A DNA stretch of 64,000 nucleotides from Lentzea tibetensis (GCF_007845675.1 NZ_VOBR01000033.1:1-64000), one strand, 5' to 3'. Shown: positions 44,952 through 56,695, counted from the first letter of the stretch. The notes: generated by a model not told the origin, from the letters alone. Made by a program: numbers and translations.

Positions 44952-45785
44952 ATGGGCATTCGCAAGTACAAGCCGACGACTCCCGGTCGTCGCGGTGCGA
45001 GCGTCTCCGACTTCGCCGAGATCACTCGGTCGACGCCGGAGAAGTCGCTGATCGTCCCGCTGCACGGCCGTGGTGGCCGCAACGCGTCGGGCAAGATCAC
45101 CACGCGGCACAAGGGTGGCGGTCACAAGCGGGCTTACCGCTTGATCGACTTCCGTCGCAACGACAAGGACGGCGTGCCGGCCAAGGTCGCTCACATCGAG
45201 TACGACCCCAACCGGACCGCGCGCATCGCGCTGCTGCACTACGCGGACGGCGAGAAGCGCTACATCGTCGCACCGGAGAAGCTCCGTCAGGGTGACACGG
45301 TTGAGAACGGCCCCAAGGCCGACATCAAGCCGGGTAACAACCTGCCGCTGCGCAACATCCCGGTCGGCACCGTGATCCACGCGATCGAGCTCCGCCCCGG
45401 CGGCGGCGCGAAGATCGCCCGTTCTGCCGGTGCGAGCGTGCAGCTCGTCGCCAAGGACGGCCCGTACGCCCAGCTGCGGATGCCCTCGGGCGAGATCCGC
45501 AACGTGGACGTGCGCTGCCGCGCCACGGTCGGCGAGGTCGGCAACGCCGAGCACCAGAACATCAACTGGGGCAAGGCGGGCCGCATGCGGTGGAAGGGCA
45601 AGAAGCCCACCGTCCGCGGTGTCGCCATGAACCCCGTCGACCACCCGCATGGTGGTGGTGAGGGCAAGACCTCCGGTGGTCGCCACCCGGTCAACCCGGC
45701 TGGTAAGCCCGAGGGTCGTACCCGCCGCCGCAAGCCAAGCGACAAGCTCATCGTCCGGCGTCGTCGCACCGGTAAGAAGCGCTGA
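44952..45785 (+). CDS. rplB: 50S ribosomal protein L2
   Basis: 277 aa. It carries the L2 C-terminal signature [26 protein letters not shown] near residues 223-248, with the peptidyl-transferase-relevant His. It is essential for subunit association. Confidence 0.98.
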   Translation: MGIRKYKPTTPGRRGASVSDFAEITRSTPEKSLIVPLHGRGGRNASGKITTRHKGGGHKRAYRLIDFRRNDKDGVPAKVAHIEYDPNRTARIALLHYADGEKRYIVAPEKLRQGDTVENGPKADIKPGNNLPLRNIPVGTVIHAIELRPGGGAKIARSAGASVQLVAKDGPYAQLRMPSGEIRNVDVRCRATVGEVGNAEHQNINWGKAGRMRWKGKKPTVRGVAMNPVDHPHGGGEGKTSGGRHPVNPAGKPEGRTRRRKPSDKLIVRRRRTGKKR

Positions 45786-45803
45786 GCAGGGAGGGAGTGA
45801 AGG

Positions 45804-46085
45804 ATGCCTCGCAGCCTTAAAAAGGGCCCCTTCGTGGACGACCACCTGCTCAAGAAGGTGGACGTTCTCAACGAGTCGGGCAAGAAGACGGTCATCAAGA
45901 CGTGGTCCCGCCGGTCCACGATCATCCCGGACATGCTGGGTCACACCATCGCGGTGCACGACGGCCGCAAGCACGTCCCGGTGTTCGTGACCGAAGCGAT
46001 GGTCGGGCACAAGTTGGGCGAATTCGCCCCGACCCGGACCTTCAAGGGCCACATCAAGGACGACCGGAAGTCTCGCCGCCGCTAA
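45804..46085 (+). CDS. rpsS: 30S ribosomal protein S19
   Basis: 93 aa. [18 protein letters not shown] and [28 protein letters not shown] are invariant S19 motifs. It contacts S13 and the A-site finger. Confidence 0.97.
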   Translation: MPRSLKKGPFVDDHLLKKVDVLNESGKKTVIKTWSRRSTIIPDMLGHTIAVHDGRKHVPVFVTEAMVGHKLGEFAPTRTFKGHIKDDRKSRRR

Positions 46086-46119
46086 GGCGCCGAACTAGGA
46101 AGAGCAAGGGGAAGCAGCG

Positions 46120-46518
46120 ATGAACGCCCGTAACGAAGCTGAGGCGCAGGAGTTTCCGCGCGCCGTGGCTCGGGCTCGCTACGTCCGCGACACGCCCATG
46201 AAGGTGCGCCGCGTCGTCGAGCTCATCAGGGGACGTAACGCCCGCGAGGCCCTGGCCGTGCTCCAGTTCGCGCCGCAGGCAGCAAGTGAGCCGGTCGCGA
46301 AGGTGCTCGCCAGCGCCATGGCCAACGCCGAGAACAACCTGTCCCTGGACCCCGAGACCCTCTGGGTCGCGGTGGCCTACGTGGACGAGGGTCCGACCCT
46401 CAAGCGTTTCCGCCCGCGTGCCCAGGGCCGCGCGTACCGGATCCGCAAGCGGACGAGCCACATCACCATTGAGGTGGAGTCTCGTCCGAAGAAGACCAGC
46501 GCGAAGGGAACCCGGTAG
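46120..46518 (+). CDS. rplV: 50S ribosomal protein L22
   Basis: 132 aa. The beta-hairpin [21 protein letters not shown] lines the exit tunnel, with no deletion of the macrolide-resistance type. [21 protein letters not shown] forms the globular core. Its TAG overlaps the rpsC GTG. Confidence 0.97.
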   Translation: MNARNEAEAQEFPRAVARARYVRDTPMKVRRVVELIRGRNAREALAVLQFAPQAASEPVAKVLASAMANAENNLSLDPETLWVAVAYVDEGPTLKRFRPRAQGRAYRIRKRTSHITIEVESRPKKTSAKGTR

Positions 46519-47342
46519 TGGGCCAGAAGATCAACCCGCACGGCTTCCGGCTGGGGATCACCACCGACTGGAAGTCCCGCTGGTACGCCGACAAGCAGTA
46601 CGCCGAGTACGTGGCTGAGGATGTCAAGATCCGCAAGCTGCTCGGCAAGGGCATGGAGCGTGCCGGCATTTCCAAGGTGGAGATCGAGCGGACCCGTGAC
46701 CGGGTGCGCGTCGACATCCACACCGCCCGGCCGGGCATCGTCATCGGCCGTCGCGGTGCCGAGGCGGACCGCATCCGCGGTGAGCTGGAGAAGCTCACCA
46801 AGAAGCAGGTCCAGCTGAACATCCTCGAGGTCAAGAACTCCGAGGCGGACGCGCAGCTCGTCGCGCAGGGCGTTGCCGAGCAGCTGTCCAACCGCGTTGC
46901 CTTCCGCCGCGCGATGCGCAAGGCCATTCAGTCGGCCATGCGTTCGCCGCAGGTGAAGGGCATCCGCGTGCAGTGCGGTGGCCGCCTCGGCGGTGCCGAG
47001 ATGTCCCGCTCGGAGCACTACCGCGACGGCCGCGTGCCGCTGCACACGCTGCGTGCGGACATCGACTACGGCTTCTTCGAGGCCCGCACGACGTTCGGCC
47101 GTATCGGCGTCAAGGTGTGGATCTACAAGGGCGACGTGGTCGGCGGCATCTCCGCCAAGCGTGAGCGCGACGCCGCCCCGGCGGCCGAGCGTGCACCGCG
47201 GCGCGACCGTGGCGAGCGTCCGAACCGGGCCCGTCGTTCTGGTGCCAGCGGCACCACCGCGACGAGCACCGAGGCCGGCCGTGCCGCCGCTGACGCACAG
47301 GTCAGCGAGGCCCCGGCTGCTGCAGAGAAGACGGAGAGCTGA
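46518..47342 (+). CDS. rpsC: 30S ribosomal protein S3
   Basis: 274 aa, GTG start. KH domain: [21 protein letters not shown]3 C-terminal domain: [19 protein letters not shown] charged tail of about 60 residues after residue 215 (Arg/Ala/Pro-rich) is a common actinobacterial extension. S3 sits at the mRNA entrance. Confidence 0.97.
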   Translation: MGQKINPHGFRLGITTDWKSRWYADKQYAEYVAEDVKIRKLLGKGMERAGISKVEIERTRDRVRVDIHTARPGIVIGRRGAEADRIRGELEKLTKKQVQLNILEVKNSEADAQLVAQGVAEQLSNRVAFRRAMRKAIQSAMRSPQVKGIRVQCGGRLGGAEMSRSEHYRDGRVPLHTLRADIDYGFFEARTTFGRIGVKVWIYKGDVVGGISAKRERDAAPAAERAPRRDRGERPNRARRSGASGTTATSTEAGRAAADAQVSEAPAAAEKTES

Positions 47343-47345
47343 GTC

Positions 47346-47765
47346 ATGCTCATCCCGCGCAGGGTCAAGCACCGCAAGCAGCACCACCCGAAGCGTTCGG
47401 GTGCTGCCAAGGGCGGCACGAGGGTTACGTTCGGCGAGTTCGGCATCCAGGCACTGGAGCCGGCCTACGTGACCAACAGGCAGATCGAGTCCGCTCGTAT
47501 CGCCATCACTCGCCACATCCGCCGTGGCGGCAAGGTCTGGATCAACATCTTCCCGGACCGTCCGCTCACGAAGAAGCCCGCCGAGACCCGCATGGGTTCC
47601 GGTAAGGGTTCGCCGGAGTGGTGGGTGGCCAACGTCAAGCCGGGTCGCGTCATGTTCGAGATGACGTTCCCCAACGAGCAGGTCGCTCGCGAGGCGCTCC
47701 GCCGCGCGATCCACAAGCTCCCGATGAAGTGCCGCATCGTTACGCGTGAGGGTGGTGAGTTCTGA
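47346..47765 (+). CDS. rplP: 50S ribosomal protein L16
   Basis: 139 aa. It has [16 protein letters not shown], the conserved loop [20 protein letters not shown] near the A/P sites, and [24 protein letters not shown]. It overlaps the rpmC start by one base. Confidence 0.97.
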   Translation: MLIPRRVKHRKQHHPKRSGAAKGGTRVTFGEFGIQALEPAYVTNRQIESARIAITRHIRRGGKVWINIFPDRPLTKKPAETRMGSGKGSPEWWVANVKPGRVMFEMTFPNEQVAREALRRAIHKLPMKCRIVTREGGEF

Positions 47766-48007
47766 TGGCAGCGGGTACCACCGCTTCCGAGCTGCGTGAG
47801 CTCACCGAGGAAGAGCTCGTGCTGCGCTTGAAGGAGTCGAAGGAAGAGCTCTTCAACCTTCGTTTCCAGATGGCCACCGGGCAGCTCGACAACAACCGGC
47901 GGCTGCGCACGGTCCGGCATGACATCGCCCGGATCTACACCGTGATGCGGGAGCGGGAGCTCGGGCTCTCCGTTTCGCCGGAATCCACTGGTGAGGGTGC
48001 GGCATGA
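47765..48007 (+). CDS. rpmC: 50S ribosomal protein L29
   Basis: 80 aa. The two-helix L29 fold shows in [32 protein letters not shown] short Ser/Glu tail extends past the usual length. The stop overlaps the rpsQ ATG (ATGA). Confidence 0.95.
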   Translation: MAAGTTASELRELTEEELVLRLKESKEELFNLRFQMATGQLDNNRRLRTVRHDIARIYTVMRERELGLSVSPESTGEGAA

Positions 48008-48285
48008 CCGAAAGCAACGAAGTTCAGACCGAGAAGCGCAACGACCGCAAGGTCCGTGAGGGCCTCGTCGTGTCCGACAAGATGGACAAGACGATCGTGG
48101 TCGCGCTCGAGGACCGCAAGAAGCACCCGCGTTACTCCAAGGTCATGCGCTCCACCACCAAGGTGAAGGTGCACGACGAGGAGAACTCCGCTGGTGTCGG
48201 CGACCGCGTTCTGCTGATGGAGACCCGACCGCTGTCGGCGACCAAGCGCTGGCGGCTCGTCGAGATCCTCGAGAAGGCCAAGTAG
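48004..48285 (+). CDS. rpsQ: 30S ribosomal protein S17
   Basis: 93 aa. [44 protein letters not shown] is the S17 OB-fold signature. An N-terminal stretch of about 14 residues is lineage-specific. Confidence 0.96.
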   Translation: MTESNEVQTEKRNDRKVREGLVVSDKMDKTIVVALEDRKKHPRYSKVMRSTTKVKVHDEENSAGVGDRVLLMETRPLSATKRWRLVEILEKAK

Positions 48286-48356
48286 TCCCAGTCTTTTCAA
48301 GACCGAGCCCGTCAGGTCGGCAATCTGGCGGGCCAGGAATGGTCAGGAGCAAGTAA

Positions 48357-48725
48357 GTGATTCAGCAGGAGTCGCGGCTTCGCGTCGCCGACAACACCGG
48401 TGCGAAGGAAATCCTTTGCATCCGTGTTCTCGGTGGCTCGGGCCGCCGCTATGCCGGGATCGGCGACATCATCGTCGCCACCGTCAAGGACGCGATCCCC
48501 GGCGCAGGCGTGAAGAAGGGCGACGTCGTCAAGGCGGTCATCGTCCGCACGGTGAAGGAGCGCCGTCGTCCCGACGGTTCCTACATCCGTTTCGACGAGA
48601 ACGCTGCGGTGCTCATCAAGCCCGACAACGAGCCGCGCGGAACGCGCATCTTCGGCCCGGTCGGTCGCGAGCTTCGCGACAAGAAGTTCATGAAGATCAT
48701 CTCGCTCGCACCGGAGGTGCTCTGA
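48357..48725 (+). CDS. rplN: 50S ribosomal protein L14
   Basis: 122 aa, GTG start. [27 protein letters not shown] and [29 protein letters not shown] are invariant. First gene of the spc group, 71 bases after rpsQ. Confidence 0.97.
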   Translation: MIQQESRLRVADNTGAKEILCIRVLGGSGRRYAGIGDIIVATVKDAIPGAGVKKGDVVKAVIVRTVKERRRPDGSYIRFDENAAVLIKPDNEPRGTRIFGPVGRELRDKKFMKIISLAPEVL

Positions 48726-48727
48726 CC

Positions 48728-49042
48728 ATGAAGGTGAAGAAGGGCGACACGGTCGTCGTCATCGCCGGCAAGGACAAGGGCGCCAAGGGCAAGGTCATCA
48801 TGGCCTACCCCGACACCAACAAGGTGCTGGTCGAGGGCGTCAACCGGATCAAGAAGCACACCCGGATCACGCAGACCCAGCGTGGCGCGCAGTCCGGTGG
48901 CATCGTGACCCAGGAAGCGCCCATCCACGTCTCCAACGTGATGGTGGTCGACTCGGACGGCAAGCCGTCGCGTGTTGGTTACCGGAGCAACGACGAGGGC
49001 AAGCGGGTCCGCATTTCCCGTCGTAACGGGAAGGACATCTGA
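48728..49042 (+). CDS. rplX: 50S ribosomal protein L24
   Basis: 104 aa from ATG at 48728, two bases after the rplN stop. KOW motif: [55 protein letters not shown] is standard. It initiates 50S assembly. Confidence 0.97.
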   Translation: MKVKKGDTVVVIAGKDKGAKGKVIMAYPDTNKVLVEGVNRIKKHTRITQTQRGAQSGGIVTQEAPIHVSNVMVVDSDGKPSRVGYRSNDEGKRVRISRRNGKDI

Positions 49043-49044
49043 TC

Positions 49045-49608
49045 ATGACCACTTCTGAGAAGATCATCCCGCGGCTGAAGACCCGCTACCGCGCCGAGAT
49101 CACCGGCCAGTTGAACGAGCAGTTCAACTACGCCAACGTGATGCAGATCCCCGGCGTGGTGAAGGTCGTCGTCAACATGGGTGTCGGCGACGCCGCCCGT
49201 GACGGCAAGCTGATCGAGGGCGCCGTCAAGGACCTCTCGATCATCACCGGTCAGCGTCCCGAGGTCCGCAAGGCCCGCAAGTCCATCGCTCAGTTCAAGC
49301 TGCGTGAGGGCATGCCGATCGGTGCGCGCGTCACGCTGCGCGGCGACCGCATGTGGGAGTTCCTCGACCGTCTGCTGACGATCGCGTTGCCCCGTATCCG
49401 CGACTTCCGCGGCCTGTCGGGCAAGCAGTTCGACGGCAACGGCAACTACACGTTCGGTCTGAACGAGCAGTCGATGTTCCACGAGATCGACCCGGACGCG
49501 ATTGACCGTCCCCGCGGCATGGACATCACCGTCGTCACCACCGCCACGAACGACGAGGAGGGCCGGGCGCTGCTGAAGCTCCTGGGCTTCCCGTTCAAGG
49601 AGAACTGA
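49045..49608 (+). CDS. rplE: 50S ribosomal protein L5
   Basis: 187 aa. [27 protein letters not shown] and [26 protein letters not shown] bind 5S rRNA and contact P-site tRNA. Two bases separate it from rplX. Confidence 0.97.
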   Translation: MTTSEKIIPRLKTRYRAEITGQLNEQFNYANVMQIPGVVKVVVNMGVGDAARDGKLIEGAVKDLSIITGQRPEVRKARKSIAQFKLREGMPIGARVTLRGDRMWEFLDRLLTIALPRIRDFRGLSGKQFDGNGNYTFGLNEQSMFHEIDPDAIDRPRGMDITVVTTATNDEEGRALLKLLGFPFKEN

Positions 49609-49612
49609 GTCG

Positions 49613-49798
49613 ATGGCCAAGAAGGCGTTGATCAACAAGGCCGCGAAGAAGCCGAAGTTCAAGGTTCGCGGTTACACCCGGTGCCAGCGCTGCGGGCGTC
49701 CGCACTCGGTGTTCCGCAAGTTCGGCCTCTGCCGGATCTGCCTCCGGGAGATGGCTCACCGCGGTGAGCTCCCCGGTGTCAGCAAGTCCAGCTGGTAG
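49613..49798 (+). CDS. rpsZ: 30S ribosomal protein S14 type Z (zinc-binding)
   Basis: 61 aa, the short S14 form with zinc ligands CQRC (24, 27) and CRIC (40, 43). This is the normal C+ housekeeping version in the spc operon. Confidence 0.96.
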   Translation: MAKKALINKAAKKPKFKVRGYTRCQRCGRPHSVFRKFGLCRICLREMAHRGELPGVSKSSW

Positions 49799-49898
49799 TT
49801 CCAGTTTCCAAGAGTGAACAGCTTCGCTGTAGGCCACCCCACGACCGATTCGGACCCTGGGACACGGAACCGCAGCGAGAAAGGTTGACCAGGTCACC

Positions 49899-50297
49899 AT
49901 GACGATGACCGACCCGATCGCAGACATGTTGACGCGTCTGCGGAACGCGAACTCGGCATACCACGACAAGGTCGTGATGCCGCACTCCAAGTTGAAGGCG
50001 AACATCGCCGAGATCCTCAAGCGCGAGGGCTACATCAGCTCCTACCGCGACGAGCAGGGCGATGTGGCCAAGAACCTGGTGATCGAGCTGAAGTTCGGCC
50101 CGAACCGGGAGCGCAGCATTGCAGGCCTGCGCCGGGTGTCCAAGCCCGGCCTGCGCGTGTACGCGAAGTCCACGAACCTGCCGCGAGTTCTCGGTGGGCT
50201 GGGCGTCGCGATCATTTCGACCTCTGGTGGTCTCATGACCGACCGCCAGGCCAACAAGTCAGGCGTGGGCGGAGAAGTCCTCGCCTACGTCTGGTGA
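49899..50297 (+). CDS. rpsH: 30S ribosomal protein S8
   Basis: 132 aa. [29 protein letters not shown] and the C-terminal [26 protein letters not shown] are diagnostic. S8 represses the spc operon in E. coli. The 100-base gap upstream has no gene and could hold a binding site. Confidence 0.97.
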   Translation: MTMTDPIADMLTRLRNANSAYHDKVVMPHSKLKANIAEILKREGYISSYRDEQGDVAKNLVIELKFGPNRERSIAGLRRVSKPGLRVYAKSTNLPRVLGGLGVAIISTSGGLMTDRQANKSGVGGEVLAYVW

Positions 50298-50313
50298 GGA
50301 AGGGGGACTAGGC

Positions 50314-50853
50314 ATGTCGCGCATCGGAAAGATGGCGATCGTCGTCCCCTCAGGGGTCGACGTGAACATCGCAGGCCAGGACATCAGCATCAAGGGCCCG
50401 AAGGGCACCCTGAGCCTGGTCGTCGCTGAGCCGATCTTCGTCGAGAAGGCGGAAGACGGGACCCTCGAGGTCAAGCGTCCGAACGACGAGCGTCGCAGTC
50501 GCGCGCTCCACGGCCTGTCGCGCACCCTGGTGCACAACATGGTCGTCGGCGTGACCCAGGGTTACGAGAAGAAGTTGGAAATCCACGGCGTTGGTTACCG
50601 CGTCGCGCTCAAGGGCAACTCCCTCGAGTTCGCGCTCGGTTTCAGCCACCCGGTGAAGGTCGACGCCCCTGAGGGCATCACCTTCGCAGTGGAGACCCCG
50701 ACCCGCTTCTCCGTCGCCGGCATCGACAAGCAGCTGGTCGGTGAGGTCGCCGCCAACATCCGCAAGCTGCGGAAGCCCGACCCCTACAAGGGCAAGGGTG
50801 TGCGGTACTCGGGCGAGAAGATCCGCCGCAAGGTCGGAAAGACGGGTAAGTGA
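50314..50853 (+). CDS. rplF: 50S ribosomal protein L6
   Basis: 179 aa. Two L6 repeats are followed by the C-terminal signature [25 protein letters not shown]. It lies near the sarcin-ricin loop. Confidence 0.97.
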   Translation: MSRIGKMAIVVPSGVDVNIAGQDISIKGPKGTLSLVVAEPIFVEKAEDGTLEVKRPNDERRSRALHGLSRTLVHNMVVGVTQGYEKKLEIHGVGYRVALKGNSLEFALGFSHPVKVDAPEGITFAVETPTRFSVAGIDKQLVGEVAANIRKLRKPDPYKGKGVRYSGEKIRRKVGKTGK

Positions 50854-50854
50854 C

Positions 50855-51253
50855 ATGAGCGAGACTGCAACCAAGCGCAAGCCTGTGGGCAAGGACATCT
50901 CGACCACTCGCCGTGTCGCCAAGGCCCGTCGCCACTTCCGCCTTCGCAAGAAGGTCAACGGGACCGCCGAGCGTCCGCGCATGGTCGTGCACCGTTCGTC
51001 GAAGCACATCACCGTGCAGATCATCGACGACCTGAAGGGGCACACCCTGGCGGCTGCTTCCTCCATGGAGGCGGACGTCCGCGCGCTGGACGGCGACAAG
51101 AAGGCCCGCGCGACCAAGGTCGGTCAGCTGGCCGCGGCCCGCGCCAAGGACGCCGGTGTCTCGGCGGTCGTCTTCGACCGCGGTGGCAACGCGTACCACG
51201 GCCGGATCGCCGCTCTGGCGGACGCTGCTCGCGAGGCGGGGCTGGAGTTCTGA
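50855..51253 (+). CDS. rplR: 50S ribosomal protein L18
   Basis: 132 aa from ATG at 50855. [31 protein letters not shown] and [29 protein letters not shown] are standard. It binds 5S rRNA with L5. Confidence 0.97.
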   Translation: MSETATKRKPVGKDISTTRRVAKARRHFRLRKKVNGTAERPRMVVHRSSKHITVQIIDDLKGHTLAAASSMEADVRALDGDKKARATKVGQLAAARAKDAGVSAVVFDRGGNAYHGRIAALADAAREAGLEF

Positions 51254-51287
51254 CAATGCACATCACTGGAATTGAGAGGGACGCCTG

Positions 51288-51896
51288 ATGCCAGGACGCA
51301 CGCGTCGCGAAGGCGGCGGGGGCGAGCGCGGAGAGCGCCGCGACCGTCGCGATGGCGGCCGCGGCGGCGCGGCCCAGGAGAAGACCCCCCACCTCGAGCG
51401 CGTGGTTGCGATCAACCGCGTGTCCAAGGTGGTCAAGGGTGGTCGTCGCTTCAGCTTCACGGCCCTCGTGGTCGTTGGTGACGGTGACGGCATGGTGGGC
51501 GTCGGCTACGGCAAGGCCAAGGAAGTTCCCGCGGCCATCGCCAAGGGTGTCGAGGAGGCGAAGAAGAACTTCTTCCGCGTTCCTCGCATCGGCGGCACCA
51601 TCCCGCACCCCATCCAGGGTGAGAAGGCAGCCGGTGTGGTGCTGCTCCGTCCGGCCTCGGCCGGTACGGGTGTCATCGCCGGTGGCGCTGTCCGCGCCGT
51701 GCTGGAGTGCGCCGGCGTTCACGACGTTCTCTCGAAGTCGCTGGGTAGCGACAACGCGATCAACATCGTGCACGCCACCGTTGCGGCCCTGAAGGGTCTG
51801 CAGCGTCCCGAGGAGGTCGCGGCCCGCCGTGGCCTGCCCCTCGAGGACGTCGCACCCGCCGGCATGATCCGCGCTCGCGCGGGCCAGGGGGCGTGA
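51288..51896 (+). CDS. rpsE: 30S ribosomal protein S5
   Basis: 202 aa. The N-terminal Arg/Gly-rich extension ([19 protein letters not shown]) is typical of actinobacteria. The dsRNA-binding domain [28 protein letters not shown] and [24 protein letters not shown] follow. No ram-type change is obvious. Confidence 0.97.
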   Translation: MPGRTRREGGGGERGERRDRRDGGRGGAAQEKTPHLERVVAINRVSKVVKGGRRFSFTALVVVGDGDGMVGVGYGKAKEVPAAIAKGVEEAKKNFFRVPRIGGTIPHPIQGEKAAGVVLLRPASAGTGVIAGGAVRAVLECAGVHDVLSKSLGSDNAINIVHATVAALKGLQRPEEVAARRGLPLEDVAPAGMIRARAGQGA

Positions 51897-51897
51897 C

Positions 51898-52083
51898 ATG
51901 GCACAGCTCAAGATCACTCAGGTGAAGAGCGGCATCGGTACGAAGCGCAACCACCGCGAGTCGCTGCGGACCCTCGGGCTCCGCAAGATCCGCCAGTCGG
52001 TTGTGCGTGATGACTCTCCCCAGGTGCTCGGTCTGATTCACACCGTGCGTCACCTGGTCGAGGTCGAGGAGGTCAAGTCGTGA
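51898..52083 (+). CDS. rpmD: 50S ribosomal protein L30
   Basis: 61 aa. [32 protein letters not shown] is the L30 core. One base separates it from the rpsE stop; it overlaps the rplO GTG by four bases. Confidence 0.96.
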   Translation: MAQLKITQVKSGIGTKRNHRESLRTLGLRKIRQSVVRDDSPQVLGLIHTVRHLVEVEEVKS

Positions 52084-52523
52084 CCATCAAGATCCACGAC
52101 CTGCGTCCCGCCCCCGGAGCCAAGACCGCCAAGACCCGCGTTGGTCGTGGTGAAGGCTCCAAGGGCAAGACGGCTGGCCGCGGTACGAAGGGCACGGGCG
52201 CTCGCAAGAACGTCTCGCCGCGCTTCGAGGGTGGCCAGATGCCGCTGCACATGCGGCTCCCGAAGCTCAAGGGCTTCAAGAACCCGTTCCGCACCGAGTA
52301 CCAGGTCGTCAACGTCGGCGACATCGCGGCCACCTTCCCCGAGGGTGGTTCGGTCGACATCGCGGCCCTGGTGCTGGCCGGTCTCGTCCGCAAGGGCGAG
52401 CCCGTCAAGGTTCTCGGAGACGGTGACATCGCCGGCGTGAAGCTGGACGTCGTCGCCAACAAGTTCTCCGGCTCCGCCGTGGAGAAGATCGCCGGCGCCG
52501 GTGGCACCACCACCGTGCTCTGA
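52080..52523 (+). CDS. rplO: 50S ribosomal protein L15
   Basis: 147 aa, GTG start. [34 protein letters not shown] and [20 protein letters not shown] are standard. Here the spc operon is interrupted: a strong terminator and 1.46 kb without genes precede secY. Confidence 0.97.
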   Translation: MTIKIHDLRPAPGAKTAKTRVGRGEGSKGKTAGRGTKGTGARKNVSPRFEGGQMPLHMRLPKLKGFKNPFRTEYQVVNVGDIAATFPEGGSVDIAALVLAGLVRKGEPVKVLGDGDIAGVKLDVVANKFSGSAVEKIAGAGGTTTVL

Positions 52524-52535
52524 TCTTTTCGTCTG

Positions 52536-52572
52536 AGAAGGGCCCTGGAGCTTTGCGCTCCAGGGCCCTTCT
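52536..52572 (+). terminator. rho-independent terminator after rplO
   Basis: A perfect 16-bp stem, 52536-52551 with 52557-52572 (AGAAGGGCCC…/…GGGCCCTTCT), has a 5-base loop and is followed by GCTTGTG. Confidence 0.9.
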
Positions 52573-52607
52573 GCTTGTGCTGGGCCGTTTTGTGGGCTTT
52601 TGGTGGT

Positions 52608-52740
52608 GGGGTGGGGAGGTCCTCGCTGATCACCAGAGGTCGCCATAGTTCTGAGTCCCCGTCAAGGCGGAAAAGCTGCCTTGACGGGGACTCAGAACTA
52701 TGGCCAGGCTGCGCCTGATCAGCGAGGACCTCCCCACCCC
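52608..52740. repeat. nested palindromic element, copy 2
   Basis: Outer arms 52608-52632 and 52716-52740 are identical to those of copy 1 (25 bp, perfect). Inner arms 52642-52668 and 52678-52704 are again a perfect 27-bp inverted repeat (GCCATAGTTCTGAG… / …CTCAGAACTATGGC), with a 9-base loop. Relative to copy 1, three bases differ on each inner arm and all are complementary. It starts 36 bases after the rplO terminator. Confidence 0.9.
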
Positions 52741-53170
52741 CTGCCCTTCGGATGCTTGGGATCATTTGGCTGCCGGTTTGTGCTCGGGGGCCGCGCCCGG
52801 TTGGCGGTGCGTGGGTTGGGAGTGCGGCGGGCGCTCTTTTCTTTTGGTATCTGCCGGTTTTCGCTGTGCTCGCTTGGTTCGCGCCGGTTTGGCTGGTGCT
52901 CGCTTGGTTCGTGCCGGTTGGGGTGTGGCCCGCCCTCGCTTCTGCCGGTTGGGAGGTGGGTCCCCTGGCGCGCTGGCTTCGCTTCGCTCGCGGGAGCCAC
53001 GTTGTGCCGCAGGAGTTGCCCACTGGCGCACCCCAGTGCCGTGCTCGGCCACGCGAGCATCGCTTCGCTGCCTGAAGTAGTGGGTTGGTGCGGTTCAGGG
53101 GCGGGGAGTGTCGGTGCTGGCTGAGAGCATCGACTCGGGGGGTTCTCTTGTGCGGGGACGCCTGCGTGAG

Positions 53171-53422
53171 CATTCCGCTTCCACACCGAGTCCCATGCTG
53201 CGCCGCACCAACTGCACGTGCCCCGTGCCCGTGGCTCGCGTTCTGCCATGCGAGCATCCGCTTCCGCAGGTTTCCCCCTACCGAGCCGCGCGAGCTGCAC
53301 GCTCCCGCACCCTGAGGCTCGCGTTCCGCCGCGCCGGGCATTCCGCTTCCACGCCTTCCCCCCTGCTGCGCCGCAGGAGATGCAGGCTCCCGCACCCGAG
53401 TTGGGGTTGGTGCGGCTGTGAG
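53171..53422. repeat. 84-bp tandem repeat array
   Basis: Three units of 84 bp share CAT-CCGCTTCC, CTGCGCCGCA, CTGCACG/GATGCAGG, CTCCCGCACCC and GGCTCGCGTTC. The period is a multiple of three. Identity between units is partial, with small compensating indels; the third unit diverges after about 62 bases. Confidence 0.7.
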
Positions 53423-53883
53423 GGCCGGGGATTGTCGGTGCCGCCTGGCAGCATCGAGTCGGGGGGTTCTCAGACACAGGGGACGCCTGCGCGAGCACAC
53501 CCAGCCCCCGAGTCCGGAGCGCTGCGCCAGCTCCCCAAGCGAGGTCTCGGCGAGTCGTCAGTGCGGGCTCGGCGAGTCGTCGGGTCGGTGGCCGTGTGTC
53601 GGCTGTCTCAGTGCCCGCGTGGTGCGCGCTCAGCGCGAAGTGGGTGGCCGTTCGGGGCTGTCGAGTTGGTCATTCGACGGTCGTCGGTGGGCGGTCTGGC
53701 AGCGGGTTGCCAAGCGTTTGGCCGAAACGTTCGCGGATAGCGAAACGGCTGCGTAGTGTGGCTGTGCAAGACGGTTTCTAGCCCGTTCGGCCTAGCTGGT
53801 GGGTCAGAGATCAACGGTCTACAACCTGTGATTGACGACTGGGTGCGAACAGGTGCCCGTGGACTGTTAAAGTCGCGGGCTGA

Positions 53884-53902
53884 ACCCGGATGTCCTCCGG
53901 GT
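53884..53902 (+). promoter_or_regulatory. hairpin in the secY upstream region
   Basis: ACCCGGA (53884-53890) pairs with TCCGGGT (53896-53902). TTGACG at 53832 and TGTTAAAGT near 53856 hint at a promoter, but the spacing is wrong, so no promoter is called. Confidence 0.4.
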
Positions 53903-53986
53903 CGCTCGGTCGTGGCTACCTACCTCGATCGCCATCTACCGCATGATGTCGGCTCCCAGCGGGCCGGCAACGTTCAGGAGGTTCGC

Positions 53987-55293
<1,307 letters not shown>

Positions 55294-55294
<1 letters not shown>

Positions 55295-55851
55295 TGCGAC
55301 TCGTTCTCGTTGGCCCGCCAGGCGCGGGCAAGGGCACCCAGGCCGAAGTGCTGAGCAGCAAGCTCGGCGTGCCGCACATCTCGACGGGCGACCTCTTCCG
55401 GTCCCACATCAGCCAGCAGACCGAGCTCGGCCGAGAGGTGCAGGACATCCTCGACGCCGGTGCGCTCGTGCCGGACGCGATCACCAACGAGATGGTGCGC
55501 GAGCGGCTCGCCGAGGCGGACACCGACAACGGCTTCCTGCTCGACGGGTTCCCGCGCAACGTCGCACAGGCGAACGTGCTCGGCGAGATCCTGGCCGCAC
55601 AGGACCACGCGCTGGACGCGGTGATCGAGTTCCGCGTCGACGAGGACGTCGTCGTCGAGCGGTTGCTCGCACGTGGGCGGACGGATGACAAGGAAGAGGT
55701 CATCCGGCACCGCCAGCAGGTCTACCGCAACGAGACGGCGCCGCTGCTCGACTACTACGCGGACAAGGTGCTCACCATCGACGCCGTCGGTGAGATCGAC
55801 GAGATCAGCGAGCGCGCGCTCAAGGCGCTGCGCGAGCTGGGCGAGAAGTGA
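55294..55851 (+). CDS. adk: adenylate kinase
   Basis: 185 aa, GTG overlapping the secY TAG. P-loop [10 protein letters not shown] (8-17), AMP site STGDLFRS and LLDGFPRN, and a short LID ([17 protein letters not shown]) as in actinobacterial Adk. It converts ATP + AMP to 2 ADP. The stop overlaps the map start. Confidence 0.97.
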
Positions 55852-56681
55852 GCAGTGGTGGACTTCTCGACCGACTCCGCGCGGTTGTCCCAGGCGGCCG
55901 TGAACGCATGATCGAGATCAAGACCCGCGCCCAGCTCGAGGCGATGCGCGCCGCAGGGCTGGTCGTGGCGCGCACGCTCGCCGCGGTCGTCGACCACGTC
56001 AAGGTCGGCGTCACCACGGCGGAGCTGGACGAGCTCGCCGAGCAGACGATCCGCGACGCCGGGGCCATCCCGTCGTTCAAGGGCTACAACGGCTTCCCGG
56101 CGAGCATCTGCGCGTCCGTCAACGAGCAGATCGTCCACGGCATCCCCAGCTCCAAGCAGGTGCTCGCCGAGGGCGACCTGATCTCGATCGACTGCGGCGC
56201 CATCCTCGACGGCTGGCACGGCGACTCCGCCGTCAGCGTCGGCGTCGGCACGCTGTCGCCCGCGGACCAGAAGCTCTCCGACGCGACCCGCGAGTCGATG
56301 CTCGCCGGCATCAAGGCCGCACTGGCCGGCGGCAGGCTGACCGACATCTCGTTCGCCATCGAGACCGCGGCCGTCGAGGCGTCCGAGCGCGACGGCGTCG
56401 AGTACGGCATCGTCGCGGACTACGGCGGCCACGGCATCGGCACCAAGATGCACATGGACCCGTTCCTGCCGAACTACGGCAAGCCCGGCAAGGGGCCGCG
56501 CCTCAAGCCCGGCATGGCGATCGCCATCGAGCCGATGCTGTCACTCGGCACCGACGACTCCGTGGAGCTCGAGGACGGCTGGACGGTCGTCACGGCCGAC
56601 GGAACCCGTGCCGCCCACTGGGAGCACAGCGTCGCCATCACCGAAGAGGGTCCCTGGGTGTTGACCGCCCCCGAGGAGTAA
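55848..56681 (+). CDS. map: methionine aminopeptidase, type I
   Basis: Up to 277 aa. All five metal ligands are visible: two Asp in [17 protein letters not shown], His in [13 protein letters not shown], Glu in AIEPMLSLG and Glu in [12 protein letters not shown]; the substrate His is in NEQIVHGIP. It removes N-terminal Met. GTG at 55848 couples to adk, but ATG at 55908 ([13 protein letters not shown]) is a good alternative. Confidence 0.95.
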   Translation: MSSGGLLDRLRAVVPGGRERMIEIKTRAQLEAMRAAGLVVARTLAAVVDHVKVGVTTAELDELAEQTIRDAGAIPSFKGYNGFPASICASVNEQIVHGIPSSKQVLAEGDLISIDCGAILDGWHGDSAVSVGVGTLSPADQKLSDATRESMLAGIKAALAGGRLTDISFAIETAAVEASERDGVEYGIVADYGGHGIGTKMHMDPFLPNYGKPGKGPRLKPGMAIAIEPMLSLGTDDSVELEDGWTVVTADGTRAAHWEHSVAITEEGPWVLTAPEE

Positions 56682-56695
56682 CCCACGTCACTCAC

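Larger units (their letters stand above)
52741..53986. repeat. non-coding repeat island between rplO and secY
   Basis: No convincing gene. 52741-52910 matches 32650-32815. ~30-bp tandem repeats start with (T/C)GCCGGTT at 52852, 52882, 52912 and 52943. The 66-base module recurs at 53107-53171 and 53431-53496. Between them lie three ~84-bp tandem units starting CAT(T)CCGCTTCC at 53171, 53255 and 53339, with degenerate relatives at about 52974 and 53053. Open frames of 260 and 475 codons cross this island on the minus strand in different frames, but they consist of the repeats. The last 200 bases hold the secY leader. Confidence 0.75.

Noticed and set aside
53171-53422. possible CRISPR array
   Set aside because: Units are contiguous 84-bp tandem repeats without conserved short repeats plus unique spacers, and no cas genes are present.
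52719-53498. 259-codon minus-strand frame with CxxC patterns in the island
   Set aside because: The CxxC patterns come from the 84-bp repeat. There is no Shine-Dalgarno and no known domain. Kept only as a finding about the repeat, not as a gene.
52073-53500. 475-codon minus-strand frame across the rplO-secY island
   Set aside because: Covers rplO antisense, the terminator, the palindrome and tandem repeats. Several other frames are equally open there, so openness reflects GC content.
53756-53986. N-terminal extension of secY
   Set aside because: No similarity to SecY and lies in leader sequence; GTG 53987 has AGGAGG at the correct spacing.
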